Assembly (NCBI GenBank): GCA_964242425.1
Contig: CAXTCK010000191.1
Coordinates: forward strand, 1 to 6,586
Reading direction: 5' to 3'
DNA length: 6,586 bases
Origin: Lichenicola sp964242425
GTDB lineage: Bacteria > Pseudomonadota > Alphaproteobacteria > Acetobacterales > Acetobacteraceae
Shown here: piece after piece, positions 1 to 6,384 of the stretch
How the letters are laid out: every line of letters starts with the position of its first letter
Position numbering within the stretch: position 1 is the first letter of the stretch
The notes under the pieces: generated by a model
Told to the model about the DNA's origin: nothing
The model's database searches: none
Seen by the model: the letters and a program-made list of their open reading frames with translations, nothing else
Program-made: the position numbers and the translations under genes

Positions 1-1
1 G

Positions 2-352
2 GCCCGCGCGGACTACGCCGCCGCGGCGGCGGCCGTGCTGGCCTCGCCGGAGCCCTGGAACGGCCTCGTCCTGGAGCTCGCCGGCGACCAGTCCTACACC
101 CTGTCCGAGTTCGCCGCCGAGATCGCCAGGCAGTCCGGCCAGCAGGTCGGCTACAAGGACCTGCCGCAGGCCGATTACGAGGCGGCGCTGCTCGGCGCGG
201 GCCTGCCGCAGGGCCTGGCCGCGCTGATCGCGGACAGCGACACGGGCGCGTCCCGGGGCGCGCTCTTCGACGACTCGCGCCAGCTCAGCCGGCTGATCGG
301 TCGCCCGACGACGCCGGTGGCGACCACCGTCGCCCAGGCCCTTGCCGCATGA
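2..352 (+). CDS. NAD(P)-dependent oxidoreductase, QorB/NmrA-like, C-terminal part
   Basis: This is the last 116 residues of a gene that starts left of the window. The visible part resembles the C-terminal substrate-side half of atypical short-chain dehydrogenases of the NmrA/QorB (quinone oxidoreductase 2) type. It has a 'NGLVLELAGDQSYTLSEFAAEIARQSGQ' style segment (first part at about residues 20-38), in which a strand ending in a Gly-Asp leads into a helix that selects the next partner. It also has a DSRQLSRLIGRPTTP stretch near the C-terminus, matching the usual 'L..LIGRPTTP' ending of this family. The Rossmann dinucleotide-binding part lies outside the window, so cofactor binding cannot be checked. 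Family members reduce quinones or related carbonyls with NADPH in the cytoplasm. The reading frame is open to the left edge. The stop codon overlaps the start region of the following DsbA-family gene, which suggests co-transcription. The subfamily assignment is inferred from the C-terminus only. Confidence 0.8.
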   Translation, partial: ARADYAAAAAAVLASPEPWNGLVLELAGDQSYTLSEFAAEIARQSGQQVGYKDLPQADYEAALLGAGLPQGLAALIADSDTGASRGALFDDSRQLSRLIGRPTTPVATTVAQALAA

Positions 353-354
353 GG
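351..354 (+). promoter_or_regulatory. Shine-Dalgarno GAGG overlapping the upstream stop codon
   Basis: GAGG begins within the TGA stop codon (350-352) of the upstream oxidoreductase and lies six bases before ATG 361. This arrangement fits translational coupling of the two genes and favours ATG 361 over ATG 349, which has no comparable purine-rich sequence in front of it. Confidence 0.5.
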
Positions 355-360
355 CCCGCG

Positions 361-1014
361 ATGACCAACCCCATCCTGCACTATGTCCATGATCCGCTCT
401 GCGGCTGGTGCTACGCGGCCGAGCCGCTGGTGCAGGCCGCGCACGAGGCGGCGATCCCCGTCGTCCTGCACGGCGGCGGCCTTTGGGACCAGCCGATCCA
501 TGCCCCGGACGCCAAGCGCCGGATGATGAGGGCAACGGACGACCGGATCGGCGAGCTCACGGGCCAGCCGTTCGGGACGGCCTATCTCGAGGGCCTGCTG
601 ATCGACCCGGTGACGATCTGGCATTCCAGGCCCACCGTCGCCGCCATCCTCGCCGCCCAATCGATGGACGCGTCGGCTGGGCTGCCGATGATGGCGGCGA
701 TCCAGCGGGCGCACTACGTGGAGGGCCGCCGGGTGGTGGAGGACGCGGTCCTGGTGGAGCTCGCGCGCGCCCTCGGGCTCGACCGGGCCGGCTTCGCGGA
801 CGCGCTCGGCGCGGTTCCGGTCGACCGGCACATCGGCGACACGCGGGCGATGATGTCGCGGCACGGGCTGCGCGGCTATCCCAGCTTCCTGGTGGAGCGG
901 GAGGGCCTGCTCACGACGTTCCGGCACGAGGATCACTATGGCCGTCCACGCGAGTTCGTTGCCGCGATCGGACAATGGGCCGGCACGCGGAGCGCCGTTC
1001 CTGCCGGAGCCTGA
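361..1014 (+). CDS. DsbA-family thioredoxin-fold oxidoreductase (CGWC)
   Basis: This 217-residue protein belongs to the DsbA/FrnE-like thioredoxin fold. A first beta strand (ILHYVHDPL) leads directly into the redox motif Cys14-Gly-Trp-Cys17. A helical insertion follows, with the family-like segment 'IQRAHYVEGRRVVEDAVL' in the middle. A Tyr-Pro (Pro174) in 'RGYPSFLVE' is the expected cis-proline facing the active-site cysteines. There is no signal peptide or membrane segment, so it is probably cytoplasmic, unlike periplasmic DsbA; likely substrates are protein or small-molecule thiols. Two starts are possible: ATG at 349, overlapping the upstream stop as ATGA, or ATG at 361. I chose 361 because GAGG (351-354) lies six bases before it and because the strand leading to CGWC then begins at the usual distance from the N-terminus. 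It probably forms an operon with the preceding oxidoreductase. The specific substrate is unknown. Confidence 0.88.
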   Translation: MTNPILHYVHDPLCGWCYAAEPLVQAAHEAAIPVVLHGGGLWDQPIHAPDAKRRMMRATDDRIGELTGQPFGTAYLEGLLIDPVTIWHSRPTVAAILAAQSMDASAGLPMMAAIQRAHYVEGRRVVEDAVLVELARALGLDRAGFADALGAVPVDRHIGDTRAMMSRHGLRGYPSFLVEREGLLTTFRHEDHYGRPREFVAAIGQWAGTRSAVPAGA

Positions 1015-1123
1015 CCAGCATTTCCGGTGCAGGATCAATCTTCGGACTGTGATCTCGTTCGCTTCCCCTTTAGCTCGCAGGACAGGTAACTGTCACTAAT
1101 GACGAGGACTGATACCAACGGCG
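1015..1123. other. Intergenic spacer between convergent dsbA-like gene and IS630 remnant
   Basis: This 109-bp stretch has no coding potential that I can support. It contains two short perfect stems, GACAG-GTAA-CTGTC (1081-1094) and, crossing its right edge, GTCAG-GCT-CTGAC (1123-1135). Neither is followed by a T tract on either strand, so neither is called as a terminator. On the minus strand, the segment GGTATCAGTCC just downstream of the transposase stop could be the residual right end of the insertion sequence. That is only a guess, because no matching inverted copy is visible on the other side. Confidence 0.4.
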
Positions 1124-1585
1124 TCAGGCTCTGACCTGTTGAGCCCAATCACGTGTGGCGATCGAGGTGATGCGCTCTGGCTGCGTTATGAGGCTGTTCC
1201 AGGCCTGACAGCAGGCATCTACGATTGCGTCGTAGGTGTCGAAGACACCGTTGGAGAAGTAGTTCTGGCGAAGATACTGCCAGACGTTTTCCTGCAGGTT
1301 GAGCGCGGGGCTGTAGGGCGGCAGCGGCAACAGGCTGATGTTGTCGAGCACCTTCAGCAGGCCGCCTGGCTGATGCCAGCCTGCGGCGTCGATGGTGACC
1401 ACGGCGTGTGCGCCAGGCGTAACGTGTCTGCTGATCTCGGAGAGGTGCAGGTTCATGGCGCTGGTGTTGACAAAGGGCAAAACCAGGGCCGCGCCCATAC
1501 CGCGCGCCGGGCAGACGGCGCAAGTGAGGTAGGCCCACGCATAGCGACAGTCACCTGCTGCCGCTGGTCGCGAGCCACGCTTAAT
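1124..1585 (-). pseudogene. IS630-family transposase, C-terminal remnant
   Basis: The minus strand encodes 153 codons from just after an in-frame TGA (1586-1588) to the stop at 1124. The translation is the C-terminal half of an IS630-family DDE transposase. It has the segments 'RYAWAYLTCAVCPARGMGAA' and 'SAMNLHLSEISRHV', the second catalytic aspartate (Asp66 in VVTIDAAGWH) and the final glutamate (Glu99 in LNLQENVWQYL) with 32 residues between them. It ends with the family-typical 'PERITSIATRDWA'. Homologous sequence begins within 'IKRGSRP', where full-length relatives continue upstream into the first catalytic aspartate and a helix-turn-helix DNA-binding region. Those parts are absent, and 1589-1724 in the same frame shows no recognisable continuation. 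An internal ATG at 1498 exists but would start even later. The element cannot transpose on its own. No matching pair of terminal inverted repeats was found. Confidence 0.85.
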
Positions 1586-1724
1586 TCAGGTAGGTGCCCT
1601 ACGCCCGCCGTCCGGTTTGTGCAATACAGTCGCTCTGCGGCCGCGACGGAGCGGTCCGAGGTCACAGCACAGGACTGCCTACCGTAGCGCTTACTCTGTC
1701 ACTCGGCTTGAACCGGCCTTACGA

Positions 1725-4124
1725 CTACTCGGAACCAGAGACCTGGGGCTTTACAGCGACCGCTGGCATGAGCCCGGCCTTGGTGCAGATTCTGGGATGA
1801 TCGCCACCGAACCAGGCGTCGATCAACAGACCGAGTTTGTCGAGGCCGGACGCGTCGAGGCGACCATGGATGTCGCGCAGGCCGCCTTCGACCAGCACCG
1901 GCACCGCAACCCGTGATCCGGAGAGACGCGCAAGCGGATGCAGCTTGAGGGCCAGCGTCTCCCGGCCGAGATCGACTTGGCCCGCTCCGTCAAGATCCAG
2001 ATAGCCGGTGTCGAGCGCGATGGTCGGGAACCGTCCCACGCCCTGGCTGAAGGCGCCGATCAGACCGAAACAGCGGATCGAGGTCTGGCCGTCCGGTGGC
2101 ACCTTGATGCCCAGAGCGGCCAACGGTGACCCGGCGAGCTCGACCAGGGCAGCATCACTCAGGCTGCCACCGACGGAGGTCAAGGAGATCGGACCGTCAA
2201 GGGCAGCGGCTAGGGCATGCGGGCTCAAGCCGGTCGCCTGGAGTTGCGCGTCGACGGCCAGGCTACCGACCATGGGTCCCGGCAAGTCCGCGGCGGTCAT
2301 GATCAAGGACAGCGGGATTGCTGGTGCATGCACGATCAGCGCGACACGCGGCGGGCTGGTGTTGGCGTCGGCGGTAAGGGACCCGTCGATCGGTGCGCCT
2401 CCGGGAAGGACGAGATGAAATTGTTTGATGTTGAGGCGAGCGCCGACAAGGTGGGCCTCCAATGATGCGTCCTGCCAAACGCGCTTGCGGTAGGTCAGAG
2501 TGTCGAAGTGCGCATCGAGGTCCAGATCCATGTCCCGTAGCATGGACCAGCCAAGCGGGACTGTTGGGAAGATAGGCCCGGTTGCGAGTGGCAGTATGCT
2601 TTTTGCTGCCGGCAGCAGGGCGTCCAAATCGATGCGGGCCGCGTGGATGGTGGCATGCAGGAACGGGATTAATCCAAGGTCGATGTCCACGTCGCCGCTG
2701 GTGACCGTCTGGGCAGATTGCAGGGCCAGGTCATGAACATGGACCGCATGCATATCCGCCGGAACCGACAGGTTCGCGTGCATCGAGAGGTCCGTGATCG
2801 CAGGAAAGAACGGGGACAGCGTGCGGAAAGGGATCAGCGAGGCTGAGTCGAGGGTCATCCTGGCGTCGAGTCCGTCGAACCCCAGGTTTCGGGTGGCTAG
2901 GTGGCCGACCAGAGACAGCTGGTCGAGACCGGGAGCAGAAACGTGCAGGTCCAGGGGAATGCTGTCCGGACGATCGGGATATTCCGGAACGCCGACCGTG
3001 CCGGAGAGGGTAAAAGGATGTTCGTCATAGCCGCCGCTGGCGACGATCCTGGCCAGCCCCCCCGCGGCCGGCAGCGACAGGGTGACAGTCCCCAGATGCA
3101 GCCCGGGAAGGCGATCGCTGAGGTCGGCACTTCCGAGACGAAGCACCGTCGCGCCGATCACCGGCAGGTCACCCCGCGCCGGGCCGTTGGCGAGCTGCGT
3201 CGTCATGACCAGGCCGTGCAGCGCCGGGAGGCGCAGCTGCGGCAGCAAGGCATTGAGAGCCTCGAGAGCCGGAATATGAGCACCGATCCGCAGGTTGAAC
3301 GGACCTGCCAGGCTCATGGTCCCATGCGCGGTCGCGGTTGCGTCAAAGGCTGCCAGCGCCAGGTCGGTGGCCCATGGCGCGGTGGTGGCTGCGGTGGGCG
3401 TCGCATGCGCCCGCAGGGCGAACGGCTTGAAGTCGGAGTAGACCAGCACCGTGGCAAGGTCGAGCGGCCCGTTCTCGAGCGGGCGCTGGAAGTCCAGCGA
3501 TCGGATGCCGATCACCGTTGTCCGAGCCGGGAAGTGGAAGGTCACCATCCCGTTCACGACCACCACGTGTCGGAAGCGCAACGTGAGGCCGGCGGAAGAG
3601 GCAGAGGACTTGGCGAACACCCAGTTCGGGGAGCGCCCAGCCTGTTCCAGGAGAATGTTCGGCCCGGTCAGGGTCAGGCGGACGATGTCGATCCGGTGCT
3701 GCAGCAGGGCCATCGGCGCGATCCGGGCGTCGATCCGCTCGGCATGAGCCATACCGGCTCGGGAACCGCCTGGCAGGTTGGCAAGCCGGACATCCGTCGC
3801 GCTTATGGTCGGCCAGAGCGACCACGCAATCCGAAGCGGCCCCCCGATCATGAGAGGCCGGCCGGTAGCCGCGCTGATAGCCGCTACCAGGCGGGGCTTG
3901 AACTCGTTCGGATCCATCCGCGCAAGGACGATGGCGACCCCGACGACCGGCACGCCGACGAAGAGGGCGATGGCGAAGGCGAGCCAGCGGAAGACCCGGC
4001 TTATCCGGGGGCGGCTGACAGCCGCAAGCGAGGGTGCGGCATTGATCGGTTGAGGCCGGAGCGCAGGATCGGGGATTGGCGTGTCTCCGGCGGACCGCAC
4101 ACGGCTGAAGGCGTGCGGCTTCAT
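1725..4124 (-). CDS. AsmA-family protein (membrane-anchored, envelope assembly/lipid homeostasis)
   Basis: This intact 799-residue protein has AsmA-family architecture. A 45-residue cytoplasmic N-terminus ends in a basic patch (RPRISRVFR), followed by one hydrophobic segment at about residues 46-68 that should anchor it in the inner membrane. Next comes the family signature region (about 70-160), with 'MDPNEFKPRLVAAISAATGR', the 'GGPLRIAWSLWPTISATDVRLAN' type segment and 'LTGPNILLE'. The long periplasmic body is rich in alternating beta strands, as in AsmA/TamB-like bridge proteins. The C-terminal AsmA domain (about 560-765) includes 'LDGPISLTSVGGSLSDAALVEL' in the typical position and closes with the usual 'LPVLVEGGL...GRLDASGL' element. 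AsmA proteins are linked to outer-membrane assembly and phospholipid transport between membranes; the specific role here is unknown. The ATG at 4124 is used because later methionines fall after the membrane segment; GGAC lies a few bases upstream. It appears monocistronic. The length is normal for the alphaproteobacterial group. Confidence 0.9.
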   Translation of the reverse strand: MKPHAFSRVRSAGDTPIPDPALRPQPINAAPSLAAVSRPRISRVFRWLAFAIALFVGVPVVGVAIVLARMDPNEFKPRLVAAISAATGRPLMIGGPLRIAWSLWPTISATDVRLANLPGGSRAGMAHAERIDARIAPMALLQHRIDIVRLTLTGPNILLEQAGRSPNWVFAKSSASSAGLTLRFRHVVVVNGMVTFHFPARTTVIGIRSLDFQRPLENGPLDLATVLVYSDFKPFALRAHATPTAATTAPWATDLALAAFDATATAHGTMSLAGPFNLRIGAHIPALEALNALLPQLRLPALHGLVMTTQLANGPARGDLPVIGATVLRLGSADLSDRLPGLHLGTVTLSLPAAGGLARIVASGGYDEHPFTLSGTVGVPEYPDRPDSIPLDLHVSAPGLDQLSLVGHLATRNLGFDGLDARMTLDSASLIPFRTLSPFFPAITDLSMHANLSVPADMHAVHVHDLALQSAQTVTSGDVDIDLGLIPFLHATIHAARIDLDALLPAAKSILPLATGPIFPTVPLGWSMLRDMDLDLDAHFDTLTYRKRVWQDASLEAHLVGARLNIKQFHLVLPGGAPIDGSLTADANTSPPRVALIVHAPAIPLSLIMTAADLPGPMVGSLAVDAQLQATGLSPHALAAALDGPISLTSVGGSLSDAALVELAGSPLAALGIKVPPDGQTSIRCFGLIGAFSQGVGRFPTIALDTGYLDLDGAGQVDLGRETLALKLHPLARLSGSRVAVPVLVEGGLRDIHGRLDASGLDKLGLLIDAWFGGDHPRICTKAGLMPAVAVKPQVSGSE

Positions 4125-4316
4125 GCGTCCGTATCATTATTTGTGCAGCATCACACCGCAGAGACGCACCGGTCACGGACTATCTGTCGCCGACAATCCG
4201 ATGCGATCCAAGTCGCCCCACCCCATTCCACCCCACCGCCCTGTGCTGACGCTGACCGAGGAGGTCAGGGTCGTCGACAGAGGCTCGGCTCAATCCCTCC
4301 TCCGTTTGGACCATAG
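4125..4316. other. Divergent intergenic region upstream of the AsmA gene
   Basis: This lies between the start of the minus-strand AsmA gene and the plus-strand broken gene, so AsmA control signals should be here. No convincing -35/-10 pair is visible, although an AT-richer patch (about 4134-4145) lies just before the AsmA start. It holds the G-quadruplex-capable tract listed separately. A strong Shine-Dalgarno-like GAGGAGG (about 4258-4264) has no ATG, GTG or TTG at usable spacing after it, so it is not assigned to a gene. It may be a relic of the lost 5' end of the downstream pseudogene. Confidence 0.4.
4216..4241 (-). promoter_or_regulatory. Putative G-quadruplex motif upstream of the AsmA gene
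   Basis: The plus strand has C runs of 4, 4, 4 and 3 (4216-4219, 4221-4224, 4231-4234, 4239-4241) separated by loops of 1, 6 and 4 bases. The minus strand, which is the coding strand for the AsmA gene, therefore meets the standard pattern of four G runs of at least three with loops of 1-7. It lies about 92-117 bp upstream of the AsmA start. Whether it folds or regulates anything is inference; such tracts also arise by chance in GC-rich DNA. Confidence 0.4.
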
Positions 4317-5422
4317 GCTTCGACGACGGACGCTTCCGGCGCACGCCATCTCAAGGATCAGGACGCCGGTGCGAGATCTGACAGAACCGCTGGATCGACG
4401 CCCATCGTCAGGGCTTTCCTGCATCACGACATGATCGGTGAAAGCGTCGCCGAAGGATATTGTCCGGATCTGGAGCAGGTCGGGTTTGGTGACGGCCGCT
4501 GCGGCTTCGAGATCCGCTTCAACCAGCCGATCGACCCGACCTACCTGCCGTTCGTGACGGTGAAACCGGCTGACATCGACCTCCAGCTGCCGATCCCTGC
4601 CAGGCTCAGCGCCTACGTCGACCCGATCAAGGCGGGATTGGCAGGTCGTTCAGGCGCAGGCCGTTCCCGCTGAGTGCTGGGCGGCCTGTGGCCGATCGGC
4701 TTGATGCGCCGCAGCTGCTTGCCGGGCGCGTCGCGGTCGGGGCCTGTGCGGCCGAACTGCAGCCAGCGTTGCAGGAGCTGATCCGCAACGGCCACGTCGT
4801 GCTGCACCACGTGCTGGCGCCTCACGGCGTCGGTGCCAAGGACGTCACCGACTTCCGCACCGCCAGCGGCCGTTCCGCCGAGGGCGATGAGCGGTTGCGG
4901 GATGCGCTGAGCGGGATCGCCGGCCTGCTCTTCCGCGAGCCGGTGGTGCGCCTGCGTCGCGCCATCCTCGACGACCACCCGGTGATCTACGGGTTCGACA
5001 CGTTGTCGGACACCAGCCCGTTCATCCAGGCCTCGACGTTCGTGGAATTCCCGTCGCCGGGCGAGTGCGTGGCGCTCTACGTCGGCAACCCGGATGAGCC
5101 GGTGCGGCTCGACGTGGTGCGCGACAGCCACGAGATGGAGGAGTTCGACCCCGGCGGCCGCTCGCGCTGGACCGGGGCAGGAGCTGAAGCGCTCAACCGG
5201 TTCGTCGCGGAGGCCGGCCTGTCGACGGAAGGCCTGGAACTGGGCACGCTCGACCTCGCCATCATCAGTCCGGGCCTGGTGCACCGGGTGACAGCAAGCC
5301 CAGAGGCGCCCGCGTTGCGTGCGGTGTCGGCACCGCGTCGGGTGACGCCGACCCGCTTCCTGACCGGCGACGGCAGCTGGCCCGAGGTCAGGCACGCGTC
5401 GGGCGCCCGGATCCGGGTGTAG
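4317..5422 (+). pseudogene. Broken gene of unknown function (two lesions, read as two fragments)
   Basis: The two open stretches 4431-4673 and 4688-5422 look like parts of one ancestral gene. The first contains 'GYCPDLEQVGFGDGRCGFEI', a motif I know from small beta domains in Acetobacteraceae proteins, often next to glycosyltransferases ('..RPDL..AGIGDGRHGF..'). After its TGA stop (4671-4673), the same frame continues as Val-Leu-Gly-Gly-Leu-Trp (4674-4691). The second fragment takes up one base short as Asp-Arg-Leu-Asp (from 4694). Relatives, as I remember them, read 'S-V-L/F-G-G-L-W-T-D-R' at this junction. A serine codon changed to TGA plus loss of one base in the threonine codon would explain everything. 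The GTG at 4688, which could serve as the start of the second part, is then an artefact. The second part (244 codons) has 'GHVVLHHVLAPHG', 'EFPSPGECVALYV' and 'ELGTLDLAIISPGLVHRV' segments of a family whose activity I do not know. The upstream boundary is the first in-frame position after a TAG (4314-4316). The real 5' end is not recognisable and may also be lost. Confidence 0.6.
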
Positions 5423-5527
5423 GCCTTTGACCCGGCCGGCAACGGTGGCGTTTCAGGCTGACCGACGGTCCGCCGGAGGGGCACCCTCAGCGTGATGAAA
5501 CGCGGGCCAATCCGAGCCCGCCGAGAC

Positions 5528-5533
5528 AGGAGG
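5528..5533 (+). promoter_or_regulatory. Shine-Dalgarno sequence of mscL
   Basis: A perfect AGGAGG lies 12 bases before the ATG at 5546. It settles the start of mscL: the ATG codons at 5492 and 5495 are upstream of this site, lack a comparable ribosome-binding sequence, and would add 18 residues unrelated to MscL proteins. Confidence 0.8.
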
Positions 5534-5545
5534 ATATCCACCATC

Positions 5546-6007
5546 ATGAAACCACCCAACCTGCGCACGCCCGGCTGGATCGGCGAGTTCCGCAGCTTCA
5601 TCATGCGCGGCAACGTGGTGGACCTCGCGGTCGGCATCATCATCGGCGCCGCCTTCACCACCATCGTGCAGAGCCTGGTGAAGGACATCTTCACGCCCTT
5701 CATCGGGTTGCTACTGGGCAATGTCGACTTCTCCAATCTGTTCTTCACCCTCAAGGGGCCGCACTACGCAACCCTGGCCGAGGCGCAGAAGGCGGGCTCG
5801 CCGACGGTGAACGTCGGCGTGTTCCTGAACGCGGTGATCCAGTTCCTGATCGTCGGCTTGGTGATTTTCTGGGTGGTGAAGCTGTTGACCCGGATGCACG
5901 TCCGCGAGGAAAAGACGGTGGCGCCGCCCGCTCCGAGCCGCAGCGAGCTGCTGCTGGGCGAGATCCGCGACCTGCTCGCCAGCGACCGCACCGTGCCACC
6001 AGCGTGA
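5546..6007 (+). CDS. mscL: Large-conductance mechanosensitive channel MscL
   Basis: The protein has 153 residues, close to the usual 130-150. MscL forms a homopentameric, non-selective pore in the inner membrane that opens under high membrane tension and releases solutes during hypo-osmotic shock. The amphipathic N-terminus and TM1 carry the classic 'FRSFIMRGNVVDLAVGIIIG' signature (residues 15-34), continuing through 'AAFTTIVQSLVKDIFTPFIG' with TM1 spanning about 24-52. A periplasmic loop of about 35 residues follows. TM2 (about 86-115) includes 'VNVGVFLNAVIQFLIVGLVI' and ends in basic residues. A proline-rich linker then leads to the C-terminal helix 'RSELLLGEIRDLLAS' (132-146), which bundles in the pentamer. 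The start at 5546 is chosen from the AGGAGG upstream and from family length. The gene stands alone, with about 120 bp of spacer before it and a GC hairpin 75 bp after it. No key element is missing. Confidence 0.97.
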   Translation: MKPPNLRTPGWIGEFRSFIMRGNVVDLAVGIIIGAAFTTIVQSLVKDIFTPFIGLLLGNVDFSNLFFTLKGPHYATLAEAQKAGSPTVNVGVFLNAVIQFLIVGLVIFWVVKLLTRMHVREEKTVAPPAPSRSELLLGEIRDLLASDRTVPPA

Positions 6008-6013
6008 TTGGTT

Positions 6014-6036
6014 CTGTCAGCACTGACGCCAATGTC
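6014..6036 (+). repeat. Imperfect 23-bp direct repeat, copy 1
   Basis: This segment matches 6156-6178 at 19 of 23 positions in the same orientation (shared start CTGTCAGC, then CTG, CGCCA and TG). It begins seven bases after the mscL stop codon. The two copies flank the GC-rich hairpin. The cause is unknown; possibilities are relic ends of a small mobile element or a REP-type repeat unit. Confidence 0.45.
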
Positions 6037-6081
6037 CCAATTGCTGTTCACGAGCCTGCTGGGTCGCGTGTTCTGCATGAT

Positions 6082-6098
6082 CCCGCGCGTAGCGCGGG
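6082..6098 (+). terminator. GC-rich perfect hairpin downstream of mscL
   Basis: CCCGCGC-GTA-GCGCGGG is a perfect 7-bp stem with a 3-base loop, beginning 75 bp after the mscL stop codon. It is a plausible transcription terminator or mRNA-stabilising 3' hairpin. It lacks the run of T residues of a classic intrinsic terminator, so it could equally be a REP-like palindrome. Confidence 0.45.
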
Positions 6099-6155
6099 CA
6101 CCTTCTGCGAACCGAGAGCGGCGGAAGGAGGCGGAGACAGGCTGGTTGTGAGAGG

Positions 6156-6178
6156 CTGTCAGCGCTGGCGCCAGTGAC
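6156..6178 (+). repeat. Imperfect 23-bp direct repeat, copy 2
   Basis: This is the second copy of the repeat at 6014-6036. It is the more symmetrical of the two, containing the overlapping palindromes CAGCGCTG and CTGGCGCCAG. Three of the four differences from copy 1 are A/G transitions, and they destroy these palindromes in copy 1. Confidence 0.45.
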
Positions 6179-6384
6179 GGATCTGGCGGTGGCTCGGGCG
6201 GCTGACGTAGCATCGCCGGTGAAGGCCGCGAGCACGGCATCGGATGAACTGCATGTGCCGTGGGTCTGCATCCGTGAGCGAATAGCCCGAAGTCACCACC
6301 CGCGGCTACCGGCGCCTCCGCCACCGAACCTAGGGGCAGCAGACCGACAGACGGTATTGGACGTGAAGCTCCTGTCGGTGAAGC

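Larger units (their letters stand above)
6008..6384. other. Gene-free spacer between mscL and the kinase remnant
   Basis: Apart from the hairpin and the repeat pair, this 377-bp stretch shows no reading frame that resembles a known protein. Open frames on the minus strand across it give low-complexity Arg/Pro/Ser-rich translations typical of antisense GC-rich DNA. No tRNA or other RNA gene was recognised. It is the expected location of the missing kinase 5' part, but only a weak trace of that is visible at its right end. Confidence 0.5.

Noticed and set aside
175..1038. Long minus-strand open frame (287 codons) opposite the oxidoreductase and DsbA genes
   Set aside because: The product is Arg/His/Pro-rich without any domain, and the plus strand carries two recognisable proteins with proper overlap.
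1081..1094. GACAG-GTAA-CTGTC hairpin as a terminator of the dsbA-like gene
   Set aside because: The stem is only 5 bp, is not GC-rich and is not followed by T residues, so it is too weak to call.
4258..4264. GAGGAGG as the ribosome-binding site of an intact gene
   Set aside because: No ATG, GTG or TTG follows at usable spacing in a frame that leads into the downstream homology.
2901..4316. Long plus-strand open frame (471 codons) opposite the AsmA gene
   Set aside because: Its translation is low-complexity Arg/Gly/Gln/Pro-rich with no recognisable domain, while the minus strand gives a complete AsmA protein. It is an antisense shadow in GC-rich DNA.
4671..4673. TGA read through as selenocysteine or by programmed recoding
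   Set aside because: No SECIS-like hairpin is apparent, and the separate loss of one base shortly after it makes simple gene decay the easier explanation.
4613..5395. Minus-strand open frame opposite the broken gene
   Set aside because: The translation shows no family features, whereas the plus strand has conserved-looking blocks; it is treated as a shadow.
5492..5545. Upstream ATG codons giving an MscL with 18 extra residues
   Set aside because: The AGGAGG at 5528-5533 lies inside this extension and serves ATG 5546, and MscL proteins normally begin a few residues before the GW.GEF segment.
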